NCBI GenBank assembly: GCA_951394045.1
Contig: OX595987.1
Span: 1,922,001 to 1,986,000, forward strand
Reading direction: 5' to 3'
Source of the DNA: Nitzschia sp. DOCU1
Taxonomy: Eukaryota > Bacillariophyta > Bacillariophyceae > Bacillariales > Bacillariaceae
DNA length: 64,000 bases
The position numbers and the translations under genes were made by a program. The notes under the pieces were generated by a model. The model did no database searches. It had not been told where the DNA came from and was given only the letters and a program-made list of their open reading frames with translations. How positions within the stretch are numbered: position 1 is the stretch's first letter; each line of letters starts with the position of its first letter. Positions 20,842-32,843 of the stretch are shown piece after piece.

Positions 20842-22379
20842 ATGAAGCATCATCCCTTCCTGGCTGTATTGAATTTATTTGTCTCCAGTACGTCCTCTTC
20901 GAGAGCAGTGCAAGGAGTTTCCTTTGCGGGCATTAGAAGGCAATCGCAGCGCATGATAATGTCGCACGTTTCCAATAATAACAACAAGGACAATACTATG
21001 ACCGCCCAAGCCGTTGCTCCTTCGTTCTACAAAAGATCTCTCCCCGAAACCTGTGTCGCATTTGCTTCGCGAAAAGGAAAGGAAATATTTGCCTCGGCGA
21101 TGACAAACAATGGTCTTAAATCCTTCTTTGAGCTTATTCAACAGTTGTAAGTCATGCACAGAGTTGTGCTTTGATGAAAATCGATATACCAAAGGACACT
21201 CAGCTGATCTACCTCCCAACAATTACTCTCAGTACAACACAAACAGAACCCGCCTATTGTGGATTGAGTACTCTAGTTCTGGTTCTCAATGCACTTTCGG
21301 TAGATCCCCAGCAAAATTGGAAAGGACCCTGGCGGTGGTATGAAGAAAAAATGTTGAATTGCTGCATCGATTTGGAAGAAGTCAAGTCGACGGGCATTAC
21401 ATTGCGGAATTTTCAATGCTTGGCACATTGTCAAGGATTGACGGTCGATTTGACGTATTGCGATGAACAATCCACAGTGGACGATTTTCGGAACGCGGTA
21501 CAACGGGCGTGTGTATCCAATGATCATGACGACCAGTCCTCCTCGTCGTCATCGGATGGACCGTTGGATATCCTTGTGGTCTCGTACTCGCGAAAAATCC
21601 TCTCTCAAACCGGATCTGGTCACTTTTCGCCGATAGCTGCGTATGATACCACATCTGACTCGGTGCTGATTCTAGATACGGCAAGATTCAAATACGGCGC
21701 TCACTGGGTCAAGCTACCATTGATATACGAAGCAATGAAAACAATAGACCCAGATACAGGGAAAAGCCGTGGCTTTGCAGTGCTATCGTTTGCACCACAT
21801 CCGCCTGCAGGACCCCAGCCAACGTCGTCGTCGTCCTTGCCGGGTGACGACGAAAGTAGTGTCGTGCAGCCGTTATCAATTTTATTTCGGTCGAAGATGA
21901 GTCAAAACCCAGCCCGACGAAAGTACAAGGAGTATTTCGAATCCAGAAAAGGAGGAGCGAGTGGAGTGACTACTTTTACCTGGGAAGCGGCACGCGGATA
22001 CTGGCAAAACGAAGATACCAAAGTTGATAGCGTTTGGAATATCCTTGAGCCACTTCGCCTCTCGCCGCCGAATCAACGAGAAGACGATAACGTCAGCAAT
22101 CTGCGGTCCCTGATGAACGATCTTTTGCAAACGCTTGATCCAAGTCCAGAGGAAGCTCGTCAATGCTGCAACCGTGTCGCACAGGAGAAGACAAGACAGT
22201 GCATAAGTGAGAAGGAGGCCTTGCTTGTGGTTTACTTGGGGTCCATAAGCAAAGATTGTCGCACCGACCTAGTATTGAATTTGAACTCAGATGCATCGCA
22301 TCTGACAAGGAAACAACTACTGAACGAGGCGGAACTTGTGGCAACAGCAATCAAATGTAGCGACGAGAGCTCGTTCTAG
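20842..22379 (+). CDS. PCS: Phytochelatin synthase
   Basis: Exons 20842..21146 and 21233..22379; the 86-bp intron (GTAAGT...TCAG) joins FELIQQ|F-TTQTEPAYCG in frame. 483 residues. The papain-like triad is visible: Cys111 in EPAYCGLSTL, His232 in GHFSPIAAY and Asp250 in LDTARFKYG. His-Asp spacing is 18, as in plant enzymes; Cys-His spacing is 121, longer because of a serine-rich insert. KGPWRWYEEKML is also a family hallmark. Reaction: transfers gamma-Glu-Cys from one glutathione to another, making metal-binding phytochelatins. The C-terminal ~200 residues are variable, with scattered cysteines (CCNRVAQEKTRQC). The start is uncertain: ATG 20842 gives a hydrophobic leader (HPFLAVLNLFVSS), possibly a targeting peptide; ATGs nearer the domain would give a cytosolic form. 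Confidence 0.93.
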
Positions 22380-23054
22380 TAGCGGAAGACGTTTTGCAAC
22401 AATGCACAACATTCTCTAACATCCCAACGGAATCAAGGCAATCTCTGCTGCTCTGCTACCACTACTTGGACAACAACTAGCTATTACCAGGTAGTGTAGT
22501 AGAAGATGTGCTACGACAGATGTGGGTGCTGTGGAATTATACGGTAACTGTAGCCTCTATGGTTCGTCAGAAAGCTGCAATAGTCTCGAACTGCTGGGAG
22601 CTTTGATACTGTACGATACCACCACCGGTTCTTGTCTAATTAAGCGAGGTCGCTCGGTGGCGTTTTTTCGGCGTCGGGAGGATCGGCTCAGTTTTGTTTT
22701 GGAGGCTACACGCGCTCGGGTTTTCGAAAATTCCCTTCAGCTAATATTATGATAGCATACATATCTCTGGCCGAAACGACAATTTATCATTAATTACCGA
22801 GCATATGTAAAGATATGAATATATTCCTTTATGAAGATGAAAATCCCACCGTTAGGAATTTCACACACAAAGAAACCGACGGCTTCACATGCGCATCACA
22901 ATCATTTCATTCGATAAGAAATGCCACTGCAGATGTCGCATCATTTTATCTCCATTACAACAGCAACGAACAACAACAACAACAACAAAATTTCGCCTCT
23001 AAAGTAGTTTGAATAAACTGATCATCGTATTTCATAATCGTGGTACCTCATACA
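22380..23054. other. Intergenic, no gene seen
   Basis: AT-richer than its surroundings near 22740-23040, with a (CAA)n run at about 22970-22990. No domain-bearing frame. Confidence 0.45.
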
Positions 23055-24263
23055 ATGGTTTCCCCAAGCTCACGAGTTCCGAAATTCCCATGTGAAGGCC
23101 TCTATTACGTGGTGTGTGGAATCTTTCTCGGATCATTTATCATATATATCGCTAAGAGTCAAGGTGCCTTCGACCTCTCCTCGGGCTCTTCATCGATGGT
23201 TCTCAAATGCAACCGACCGACGATCAGAGGCGGCGACGACAATCGTGCCAAGTCAATTATTCCTACCCATCGCGACCCGAAGGACGATAGCTTTAACGCA
23301 ACTTTTCCGTCAATCAAAACATGCCTGGATCCTGATGGTCCCAAGCCAGTTATTCTCATGTCCTTAGGACGCTCAGGGACAGATTCGACCTGGGATGTCC
23401 TGAAAAAGTTGACGGGAACCCAAATGAAAGCCATCGAGATTGTGGGAGGCTTTGAGGACCAGACAGTTGACTTCTTTCGATCGTTAGAGGGCCTTGCCAC
23501 TGAAGCGGATTTTTGGGCTATGGACGAGACGTATGATTGGAGAAAAATGGGCGGGGGCACCCAGTCGGCGAAGGGCTTTTATTTTCATATAAAGGAGTTT
23601 TGTGCGAATGGTAATTGTTTGGATGGCAAATGGATCTTCAAGTGGTTCTGCGAAGAGCAACAACGTTATAAAGATATTGGAGGTCTAGTTGGCTTCAAGT
23701 GGAAGGGATACATGTCAGCCTTTCGAACAAAGCCCGCTTACAATGCACTCAAGACGATTGCCGCGCTCAGTGGGTCCAATACTCCTATTCGAGTGATTAG
23801 GTCGCGACGCAATCCCTTCGACGTCTACTTGTCAGAGCTTAAGCACAGTCTTCAAGAGGATCTTCCAGACCATTGTCGAGAAAACAACGAGGACTGTTTG
23901 AAGCAACATGCTTCCATACGCCTGGTCGTGCCTGTAGACGAGATGTATGAATGGCTCTACAAGACATACAACGAAGAAAACGAAATCGATGCTCTACTGA
24001 GCGAACTTGGTGTGCCGACAGTTCACGTGGAGTACGATCAGCTTTACTATGCTACAAGTGTGGAAGAGGCTGTCAAAGAATGGAATAAAATGTTTCGATT
24101 CTTGGGGCAGAGGGATGACTGGACTTGGGGCGACATTTCGGATGCGGAAGCCTTCAACCCTACCACCAAGTCGCGTAGCCACAAGGTACTGATTGAGAAC
24201 TTCGATGCGGTCTATGCTCGATTGAAAGGAACCAAACTCGAGCAGTTCGTGCGCATCGAGTAA
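23055..24263 (+). CDS. Type II membrane sulfotransferase-like protein
   Basis: 402 residues, single exon, ATG 23055 (MVSPSSRVPK). A membrane anchor lies at about 17-35 (LYYVVCGIFLGSFIIYIA), then a stem. The catalytic domain begins with LMSLGRSGTDSTWDVL, matching the 5'-phosphosulfate-binding loop of PAPS-dependent sulfotransferases. RVIRSRRNPFDVYLS matches the 3'-phosphate-binding segment (R-NPFD-YLS). The topology is that of Golgi carbohydrate sulfotransferases. Inference: sulfation of glycans or other secreted acceptors in the Golgi. Acceptor unknown. Confidence 0.78.
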   Translation: MVSPSSRVPKFPCEGLYYVVCGIFLGSFIIYIAKSQGAFDLSSGSSSMVLKCNRPTIRGGDDNRAKSIIPTHRDPKDDSFNATFPSIKTCLDPDGPKPVILMSLGRSGTDSTWDVLKKLTGTQMKAIEIVGGFEDQTVDFFRSLEGLATEADFWAMDETYDWRKMGGGTQSAKGFYFHIKEFCANGNCLDGKWIFKWFCEEQQRYKDIGGLVGFKWKGYMSAFRTKPAYNALKTIAALSGSNTPIRVIRSRRNPFDVYLSELKHSLQEDLPDHCRENNEDCLKQHASIRLVVPVDEMYEWLYKTYNEENEIDALLSELGVPTVHVEYDQLYYATSVEEAVKEWNKMFRFLGQRDDWTWGDISDAEAFNPTTKSRSHKVLIENFDAVYARLKGTKLEQFVRIE

Positions 24264-24550
24264 AATGACGGCATCATGAATATGTTCTTAGGTGAAAAGC
24301 GCCCCAAGAGTGGCTGCCTAAATTAAGAACTACCTTGATCCCTCGAAAGCGGCTGTCATAGAACGACGAATCGATGGATCCGTAAGCAGCAAAGCAAGGG
24401 CCAAGGGAAGCAACACACAACTCTTCTGGCTGTCCAGTACAGGTATCGTAAGGAGACAGAACTCATCGATCTTTCACCCTGCACATCACACTGAGAGGCG
24501 AAAGCCTCATTTTTTGCGTAATTTATTCATTGTATAGTACTTCCATTAAA

Positions 24551-25150
24551 TCACCGTTCCTCTTTTTGTTTCTTCAGAATCGGGTCAATCACGAATCCAT
24601 AGAGTATTGATATGGTGCAAACAGCAAGCTCCACCGGCAGTGCCGATTCACTCTTTCCCAAGAGCCATTCGGGACTCATTTGGATGAAAGTAGGTATCAC
24701 CAACAAGGATAGTAGATTGGCCACTACAAACGACACACCCGCGACGATTGCCGGAATACGATTGTTGAATTCGATTTTGCCATTTTTGGTAGCAGTGGCC
24801 ATTATGGCGGACCCCATCAAAAAGCAAGTGGCAAAGACAGCGTCTTTCGCCACCAAGCTTCCACCTAAAAATACTAGCCCAAAGGCGTCGTCATTGTAGT
24901 CCACTACCGAATACGGATTACTACCATTCGTTGTTTTGGACGATGATGATTTGGATAAATACATTGCAATGACATCATGATGGGATTTTCTGGTTGTGGT
25001 CAGCAGCGGCGTAGAATAGCACGGAGGCCTCGTCAGTACGGTTGTTCTTGGTTGAAAAGCGTGAGTAATCGTCCAGTTTGACAATAGTACGGCAGTTCCC
25101 ACGAATATTCGGAGCCAGCAACTTCGTTGTCGGTAGCATTGGTCCAACAT
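24551..25150 (-). CDS. Plastid-targeted small membrane protein, function unknown
   Basis: 199 residues, one exon. The N-terminus is a signal peptide ending in WTITHA-FQPR, matching the diatom ASAFAP-type motif (Ala, then Phe at +1), followed by a Ser/Thr/Arg-rich transit-like stretch. The mature part has four hydrophobic segments (FGLVFLGGSLVAKDAVF, CFLMGSAIMAT, AIVAGVSFVVANLLSLLVIP, ELAVCTISILYGFVI) and a lysine-rich end (KKQKEER). I do not recognise the family. Inference: thylakoid or plastid-envelope protein. Confidence 0.7.
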   Translation of the reverse strand: MLDQCYRQRSCWLRIFVGTAVLLSNWTITHAFQPRTTVLTRPPCYSTPLLTTTRKSHHDVIAMYLSKSSSSKTTNGSNPYSVVDYNDDAFGLVFLGGSLVAKDAVFATCFLMGSAIMATATKNGKIEFNNRIPAIVAGVSFVVANLLSLLVIPTFIQMSPEWLLGKSESALPVELAVCTISILYGFVIDPILKKQKEER

Positions 25151-25844
<694 letters not shown>

Positions 25845-27128
25845 ATGATGCACGGATGGGGATTCTCGGGCAGTGCCTTTGGTGCCGCTGGATATGGAGG
25901 CTCTAGTCGCCGATTTGAAGAGCAATATCACTGCTACAGCGTGGCGTATGCCGACAAGTCTCACTTGGAGGTACGCAACGCATGACACGAATGACTGTAC
26001 TTAGTTGTGTCTGTTACCAGTATATCTCACCCTCCTCTCTTGTAATCACAGAAAGGTGATAAAATTCTACTGCCCCCGTCTGCCTTTGATACTCTGGCTC
26101 GATTGCAAGTCGATTATCCCATGCTTTTCCGCCTGACGTCCTCCACGGAGAATCGTTCGACCCACTGCGGTGTCTTGGAGTTCACCGCCGAAGAAGGGAC
26201 GTGCTACATTCCCTTTTGGATGATGCAGAACCTGCTCATTGAAGAGGGCGCGGTCATTACAGTCACAAATGTTAGTCTGCCAAAAGCTTCCTTTGTCAAG
26301 TTGCAGCCGCAGTCGGTAGACTTTTTGGAAATCTCCAACCCCCGCGCTGTCCTGGAACATGCTCTGAGAAATTTCAGTTGTGTCACCAAGGGAGATGTCA
26401 TTCAGATCCCTTATAACAGCAAGAATTATCATTTCGCTTTGAAGGAAGTACAACCACAGGATGCGGCGTGCATCATTGAAACGGACTGTAACGTCGATTT
26501 TGATGCACCCGTCGGCTACAAGGAACCCGACTATGCTAGCATGTCGGGGAGTGCCACTCCTTCGGCGGCGAATTCGGAACATCGATCGTCGGCGTGTCCT
26601 AGTCCTACCACTTTGTCGACAACTTCGTCTGCTACCAATCAGGAAGAAGATTCCAAGCCGGCGGGTATTCGAATCGTCAATGGAAAAATTGTCCGGCCGG
26701 ATGAGGACATGATGGACACGGGTCCATCAACGACCATGCTGGCAGATCGAGCGGGATCGACGGGAGTACAAAAGAATGCGGCTATTCCAGAAGAAGCACC
26801 GGAAATCGATTATTGGGCTATTAATGCGGGAGATGGAGCGAGACTAGATGGAAAGCAGGCGACGCCACTCAAAGATAAAGAGGGCAACGAAATTGATGTT
26901 CGAAAGTTACGCGCGGAAGCTGCCGCTCGACGAGCCGAAGCTGCCGCAGCCGCCCAAGCTCGAATGAGTGGAAGTGGCAAGACTTTGACGGGAGAAGTGG
27001 CACCAGAACAGCAGCATCCTGCTGCGCCAGTAGCTCCTGTATCCAAACGCAAGACCAAGGTGGGGGGCAAATACTCGCGCTTAAAGCAAACGAATGCGGC
27101 GTTCAAGGGATCTGCGAACCAGCTTTAA
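25845..27128 (+). CDS. UFD1: UFD1, ubiquitin fusion degradation protein 1
   Basis: Exons 25845..25970 and 26052..27128 (intron 81 bp, GTACGC...ACAG), 400 residues. The N-terminal ~200 residues are the UFD1 double-psi-barrel fold: FEEQYHCYSVAYADK, KILLPPSAFDTLARL, YPMLFRLTS, HCGVLEFTAEEGTCYIPFWMM and ALRNFSCVTKGDVI. The C-terminal half is Ala/Glu-rich and disordered, as in the family, where it carries the NPL4/p97-binding segments. Role: with NPL4, adaptor of the p97/CDC48 segregase that extracts ubiquitylated proteins. Diatoms also have a plastid-periplastid version of this machinery (SELMA), but this protein has no bipartite leader, so the cytosolic ERAD form is inferred. Confidence 0.93.
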
Positions 27129-27214
27129 AGCGACGACGAAGCGAAAGGAGATATCCCCCCATAGACCACTGTATTTTGGCATATAGCTGAGAGAATTCTA
27201 TCGTATTTATTGTG

Positions 27215-30200
27215 CTAGACTTGTTCCTCTGATTTTCGGTACGCATTAATCACGTCCCAAACTGCTTCTTCGTACAAATTCGGATTCTTGCCAGGCTTGG
27301 ACTTGTGCTTTTTGGTAGAATCGACTTTTTCCAGAAATTGCTGCAGCATCATTTCCGCTAGAGCATGCCCTTTCTCGTCCTTTCGTTTCAACCAAGCTTC
27401 AATTACGGGACTATATGTTCGGCCGTCGGGTTGAATACGACGTTCTTCCATTCGGTCCAGCAGTGCCTGAGCTCTATCGGCAGAGTCGTCGTGATCGTCG
27501 TCATCATCATTCGAGCCAACAATGGCCGAAATAACACAATTGTACGAGACAACGTCAGGTGTCAACTCGGGCCGACCGGATGCCGCCAACTTTTCCATGC
27601 GTTCCAGCACTTCTTCTGCCTTTTTACCACCATCACCCGCATTGCGATATGCCAAAATGACGGCATTGTAGCTACGGCGGCTCGGCTTCAATTCGTCGTC
27701 CCCGGCTTGATACAAGGCCTCCATTTCTTGCAACAAATCGTCCGCACGACTTCCTGAGGTTGGATCGCCACTTCTAGCAATCGCGTCCATGACAGCATTG
27801 TATACAATAGCATGAGGCTTGGCGTATTCATAACCTTCTTCGTACAAGGCAATGTTGCGCCGGAGCAACTCTTCGGCTTTTTGCGCTCCTTTGGGCGAGG
27901 CGCTCTTGGCCCATGCCTGTAAAATGGCCGAGTAGAAGACTGCGTTGGGTTGCAGAGTCTCGTCACCACTTCGATAGGTACCTTCCACAAAGCGAAGAAG
28001 CTCTTCCGCACGTCGAAAGGAGCCTTCGCCACACTTGGTGTGGCAATCCATCACTGTCGAGTACGTTATGATATTGGGCTTTAATCGTGGATCCGGTGAC
28101 GTTTGCATCATGGTCAAAATTTCCTCTGCCTTTTCCACGGCACTCGGTTGAGAACTCTTCGCAAGAGCATTCAAAATGGCATTGTAAATGGCTTGGTCTG
28201 GTTCCAAGTCGTCCAGATCTAAATCACGGTAATACGACATTCTGGTCAACAAGGCATCGCATCGTTCTGCCGCGTCCGGTATCCTGGACTTGGCGTAGGC
28301 TCCAATCATGCAGAGAAAGGTAGTCTTGGTGGGCCGCGCCGTTGAAACTCCGCTGAAATACTTGCCCTCGAGTCTGGAAAGTAAGCCCTCTACCTTGTCT
28401 GCGGAAATCGGTTCCCCACTTTTGGACCAAGCGGTAATGACTGAGTTGTACACTGTTGTATGGGAGAAGCCCTTTCGCTGCCGACTCGGCGGTAGCTGCT
28501 CTAGCTGTTGCAACAATTGCTCCGCACGATAACCAGCTTCAGGGAGTCGAACCAAATGGCGTACGCCCCGCGACCATCCATGAATCAAAGTCGTGTAAGT
28601 GACGGAATCAGGTTGGTATTCAGGATCCTCGCTCATTTTCTGTAAGATTTCCGAGGCCATGTTCAATGCCTCGCGTGTACCAACATTGGTCCAAATGTTG
28701 ATTAATGTATTATCTGAAGAAATAAGATCAAAGGTAAGAACAATGTAAATCAGAAATTTGTTGGCTTGCGCAGAAGAAATGGAAACTCACACGCAACATC
28801 GTTGGGCGACATTTTGTCCCACCCCGCATTCGACAGCGACACCATTCGTTCAAACACTTTTGTGGCATTTTGCGCGATCTCAAAAGACAGTCGAGGTGAG
28901 TAACCTACTAATCGCTGCTTGGAAGCGTAGACCTTGATGAGAGTAGTAAGCGTTACTCGATCCGGCCTAAAATTGACTCCATCAATCGATTTTGTAAGGT
29001 AGGCCTGTTCCAATTCATCAACAAGAATCTCAGCTCGCTTTGTGTTCCCACTAGAAGTATGTACATTCAAGACATGATTGTACGTTGATGTATCTGGATG
29101 TACAATGTTTCCGTAGCCACTTTTGTAGAGGTCGTACATTTGTCGCAGTAGTTCGTCCGCCCTGTCCCCAACCGATTTGGTTGCGGCCTTGCTGCCCTTG
29201 GATGCAGCGAGCGCCTTGAGAACAAGATTAAACCACACCACATTTGCTTTCAGTTCGTCTCCCAGAATCCGACCAGAGTCTGTACAATCGATAATCTTTC
29301 TTAGTAGCGCCTCGGCCTTGTCGGCGTCGCCTGCCGCTGCATAGCACTGGAAAAGTTGGTTGTACGTGTTGCGATCTGCACGAACTGGTGCGCCAGCAGG
29401 ATCGTCTAGGTACTCGAGAGCCCAGCGTTCCAGACCTTGCCATTCCATCGATGACCGGATATTCGACGTCAGTACCAAGTTGTTGGTATATGCATTTGAC
29501 AGCAACTGAGGATCCCTTTGTACTTTCCGATAGATGCGCAAAATTGCCATTTGACTTTGCTGCGCTCGTTTGGGGTTGTTGGAAGTGCAAGTTTTACTGT
29601 ACGCTTCCAGAACCGCATTTACAGTGAAAATACTTGGCTGTAAATGCGGAAATTCTTCGGAAAGCGCTTGCATTCGTTGCATCAACTGCTCGGCCTTGGC
29701 AGGTGCCATGGAATCCCGTCGTGCATTCTTGGCATACGAGCTCAAGATAGAATTGAAGCTAACTTCGTCTGGGTATCTTCGGAGCTCATATGTACTGTTT
29801 TTGTCCCGTAGTATCAGCTGGACGGCATCGGCATTTGAGACCATTTCTTGTATTGCTTCTTCGAGGCGCCTTTCTGCGAGTGCTACCCCATTTTTCTGCT
29901 TCCTTAATCGGAAGAGTTCGCTGTTCAGACTATCGGCGTTTTCATGCTTGCCACTGGATCGCCATCTCTTCTCTGATGTATCTTTCTTTTCATTTGGCGA
30001 GTCGAAATCTTGTCCACTTTGCGATGAAAGTTCTGATGAAGATGCTGTTGACAAAACACAAACGCTGGATTTCAACTTGGACTTTTCTTCTGGTTTCTGG
30101 CAGAAATCTGAAGTAACCGAGCTTCGTTGACTAGCAGAAGGAATGTGTGGGACTTGAAAGCCGGAGACCCCTACTCTAATTATGCCGTCAAAACTACCAT

Positions 30201-30285
30201 CACAGATTTGAAGAGCGAAGATGAAGGAAATTACGACCCTGAGAGTCGACGTTCTACCCCGATGAGGCTTTGTTTCCAGCGTCAT
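27215..30285 (-). CDS. Pentatricopeptide repeat protein, probably plastid
   Basis: Exons 30285..28791 and 28713..27215; the 77-bp intron (GTGAGT...TCAG) joins SPNDVA|YNTLINIW, completing a PPR motif across the junction. 997 residues. The N-terminus has a hydrophobic stretch (LRVVISFIFALQICDG) and VGVSG-FQVPH, close to the diatom plastid cleavage motif, then a Ser-rich region. From about residue 170 on there are many degenerate 35-residue motifs (DEVSFNSILSSYAKN, DSVTYTTLIHGWS, AIYNAILNALAKS, VVYNAVMDAIARSGD). Family role: sequence-specific RNA binding in organelles for processing, stability or translation. RNA target unknown. The stop lies 87 bp from the convergent UFD1 stop. Confidence 0.87.
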
Positions 30286-30725
30286 CGTTCGCTACGATCA
30301 ATCAAAATTGCCAAACCCTGAGCCGATCATCCATGGGAAAGTAGCGTTGCTGCAAATAAAACGGAATGCCAGAAGCTCGGGAAACAACAGAGGTACCAAT
30401 CTTCTCTTGACCTAGTAGTAGTAGTTCTGTCGTCTCTTTTGATACAGCTGGAATCTGACAAGATGTTTTTTGTCTGCGTCGGCGGCATCTCTTCTCGCCG
30501 TGCGGGCACAGCACTGACTGTCTGTAGTCGACGCAGTCAAACATGAAGGGCTTATTTATTATTAGCCGGCTTGGACGACTGACACGATTAAAAATGTCAT
30601 GTCCATCAAAGATCGTGAGACGGCGACGAAGAACGACCATGGCACCCATGCCATCCATTCATTCATCTGCGACGACAAAGTGGCAACCACAGCATCATCC
30701 ACGCGGTGTGTGTATGTGATACGTA
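30286..30725. other. Divergent promoter region
   Basis: 440 bp between the PPR gene and the methyltransferase gene. No other feature seen. Confidence 0.45.
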
Positions 30726-31721
30726 ATGGCGACTTCGATGGCAACTGAATTCAGCACTGCAGCGTCGTACTTTGTCTTGTTCTCGAAGAAGAATGAGCAG
30801 CAGCAAAGCGCGACCACAACATCATCCGAGTCAAACAGCAGCAGCAAGTTTGGACCCAGTTCTTCTCAAGAAGACGGCAACTGGGAAGTCTATCATTGGA
30901 CGGAACAAGATGAGGTAGAAGCCAAAGCCACATTGGAAGCACATTTGGAAAAATCTGCCATTTCGTCTCTGGAGAAATTCCAAGAGGACGACGCTGATGC
31001 CGAAGCGTGGGACAAGTTCTATCACGACAACGGGACTCGATTCTTTAAAGACCGGCATTACTTTCAAAAAGCTTTTCCGAATGAGTTTGGAAGTGCACCG
31101 CCTAATAGCAAAACTCTGGTGGAAGTGGGCTGTGGAGTCGGAAATGCCTGTTTGCCCCTGTTGGAAGACGGCGACTCGAGTCCCTGGAAGACGATCCATG
31201 CCATGGATATTAGCGCCGAGGCGATTGCTTTACTAAGACAAGATCCGCGCTTTTTGGAATGCAATTCATCCACCAACAAGACTGGAAGAAGCATCCATGG
31301 ACATGTCTGTGACATATCCAGGTCGTTTCCAGAGGTTTGCGTGGGCGTCGCCGATGTGACGACGTTGATCTTTTGCTTGTCAGCATTGGATCCCGACGAC
31401 ATGACCCAAGCGGCAGCTCATGTGGCCTCTTCGCTGAAGCCGGGTGGCACTCTCATTGTTCGAGACTATGGTCGATACGATGAAGCGCAAATGAAGCTAG
31501 GAACCTCGCGGAACAAACGCATCAAGGACAACTTTTATCGCAAGCATGATGGAACAAAGTGTTACTATTTTGCGCTGGAGGATTTGGAGCAGCTGTTTGT
31601 AAAGGCGGGATTACAGGTTCTGGAACTCTATTTCATACGACGATTGTACGGGAACAAGGCGTCGGGAGAGTCTCGGCGCCGCATTTGGGTACAGGGACGA
31701 TTCGTCAAACCTACTGAATGA
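30726..31721 (+). CDS. METTL2/6/8-type tRNA 3-methylcytidine methyltransferase
   Basis: 331 residues, single exon. Hallmarks of the TRM140/METTL2/6/8 family: AWDKFYHDNGTRFFKDRHYF, SAM-binding motif I EVGCGVGNACLPLL (about 133-146), motif II-like HAMDISAEAI, IFCLSALDPDDM, LKPGGTLIVRDYGRYD and FYRKHDGTKCYYFALEDL, then FIRRLYGNK near the C-terminus. Role: methylation of C32 in the anticodon loop of some tRNAs (m3C). Which family member cannot be told; no organelle leader is evident, so cytosol/nucleus is inferred. A run of (ATGA)n follows the stop. Confidence 0.9.
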   Translation: MATSMATEFSTAASYFVLFSKKNEQQQSATTTSSESNSSSKFGPSSSQEDGNWEVYHWTEQDEVEAKATLEAHLEKSAISSLEKFQEDDADAEAWDKFYHDNGTRFFKDRHYFQKAFPNEFGSAPPNSKTLVEVGCGVGNACLPLLEDGDSSPWKTIHAMDISAEAIALLRQDPRFLECNSSTNKTGRSIHGHVCDISRSFPEVCVGVADVTTLIFCLSALDPDDMTQAAAHVASSLKPGGTLIVRDYGRYDEAQMKLGTSRNKRIKDNFYRKHDGTKCYYFALEDLEQLFVKAGLQVLELYFIRRLYGNKASGESRRRIWVQGRFVKPTE

Positions 31722-31796
31722 ACGAATGAATGAATGAATGATTCAAGGAAAACTCGATCTACACTCAGCTATTATTATGCTCGCCGGCCCGATCCT

Positions 31797-32531
31797 TTAC
31801 TCTTCTTCTGGCTGTCCAGCCACACTGACCAGATTTATGCAGTATCGGTTGCCGGACTTATCCGGGAGGTTGTGACCCAAGTGAGTTCCAGTGGTAGAGA
31901 TGCACTCTCCATCTTTCAAGCATCGGACGTAGTCCCAGTTCACTTCTTCATCCCGGAACGATGGCCATCCATGGCTCAATGACTCCTTAACAAAGTCGTC
32001 CATGGTGCGTCCAACAGGGGCCGTGAAAAGTAATTTGCCAGTGACACTGTCATAGAATTTAATGGGCTTTTCCTCCTTGTCCACGCTCTTCAAAAATTCT
32101 GTCGTTTGCCAGTAACCAGCGTATTCTGCATAGTGTCTATTGAAATTCTGTAACAAAAAAGAGCGCAAAAAGCATGTAATTGTTAGCATTGTTCACGTTT
32201 CGACAAGGAAGAGCCCCCAACAAGACTTTCGCTGTCCACTTACACAGATGCGATCTGCTGTTTGAAAATCACAACCCCACCTAAGATCCTTCATGACCGG
32301 TTTCTCACTCGTTCCGTGCGCCTTTTGACTCATGACCGATTCCTCCGCCATGACAGGGTACTTGCTCGTATTGGCCGCACTGCTGAAGAGTTGATTGAAC
32401 AAGTTGCGCGGAACACCCTGAGATGATCGTCCTGCCACCGACTTGACGCCGCCTGCAACCGAGGGGCTCACAAATGCCGAAGCAGTGGTGGCTGTCACTG
32501 CCGTCAAGAGAGCGATATTGATAATCTTCAT
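31797..32531 (-). CDS. Plastid-targeted MsrB-like (SelR-fold) protein
   Basis: Exons 32531..32244 and 32147..31797 (intron 96 bp, GTAAGT...ACAG); the junction reads ADRIC|NFNRHYAEY. 212 residues. The leader is a textbook diatom plastid presequence: signal peptide then TTASA-FVSP. The C-terminal half follows the methionine-(R)-sulfoxide reductase B pattern: FYDSVTGKLLFTAP, SLSHGWPSFRDEEV, GTHLGHNLPD and NRYCINLVSVAG, with the catalytic-position Cys at about 199. The two CxxC zinc sites of typical MsrB are not present; only C-x5-C (RCLKDGECIS) is seen. Inference: repair or sensing of oxidised methionine in the plastid. Enzymatic competence is uncertain. Confidence 0.78.
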
Positions 32532-32843
32532 GGTTGTTTGGTTGTTAGAGTTATGTAAGTTTCAATTTGTGACAACAGCGAAGTTCCAAGAGACCTGTCT
32601 TCTCAACAGGGCTGACTACCCTCCACTTTCTGCCATGGTCGTTGTTTGCTGGCTGGCTGGATCGTATCTTGCGTCGTCGGCCGCCATTGAACACGTCATC
32701 GGGATTCCGGGGTCAAACTTGGGGATTCGTGCGATTTTGTGCTTTCGACAATCACGACCCCAAAATCATCATGCTTCGCTTGTTTTTTACTTCGAAAGTT
32801 CCATTTCTCTCATAACATTTACACTTCCCCTTTCTCTGTAACA
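32532..32843. other. Divergent promoter region
   Basis: 312 bp shared upstream of the MsrB-like gene (minus) and the CREG gene (plus). No other feature seen. Confidence 0.45.
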
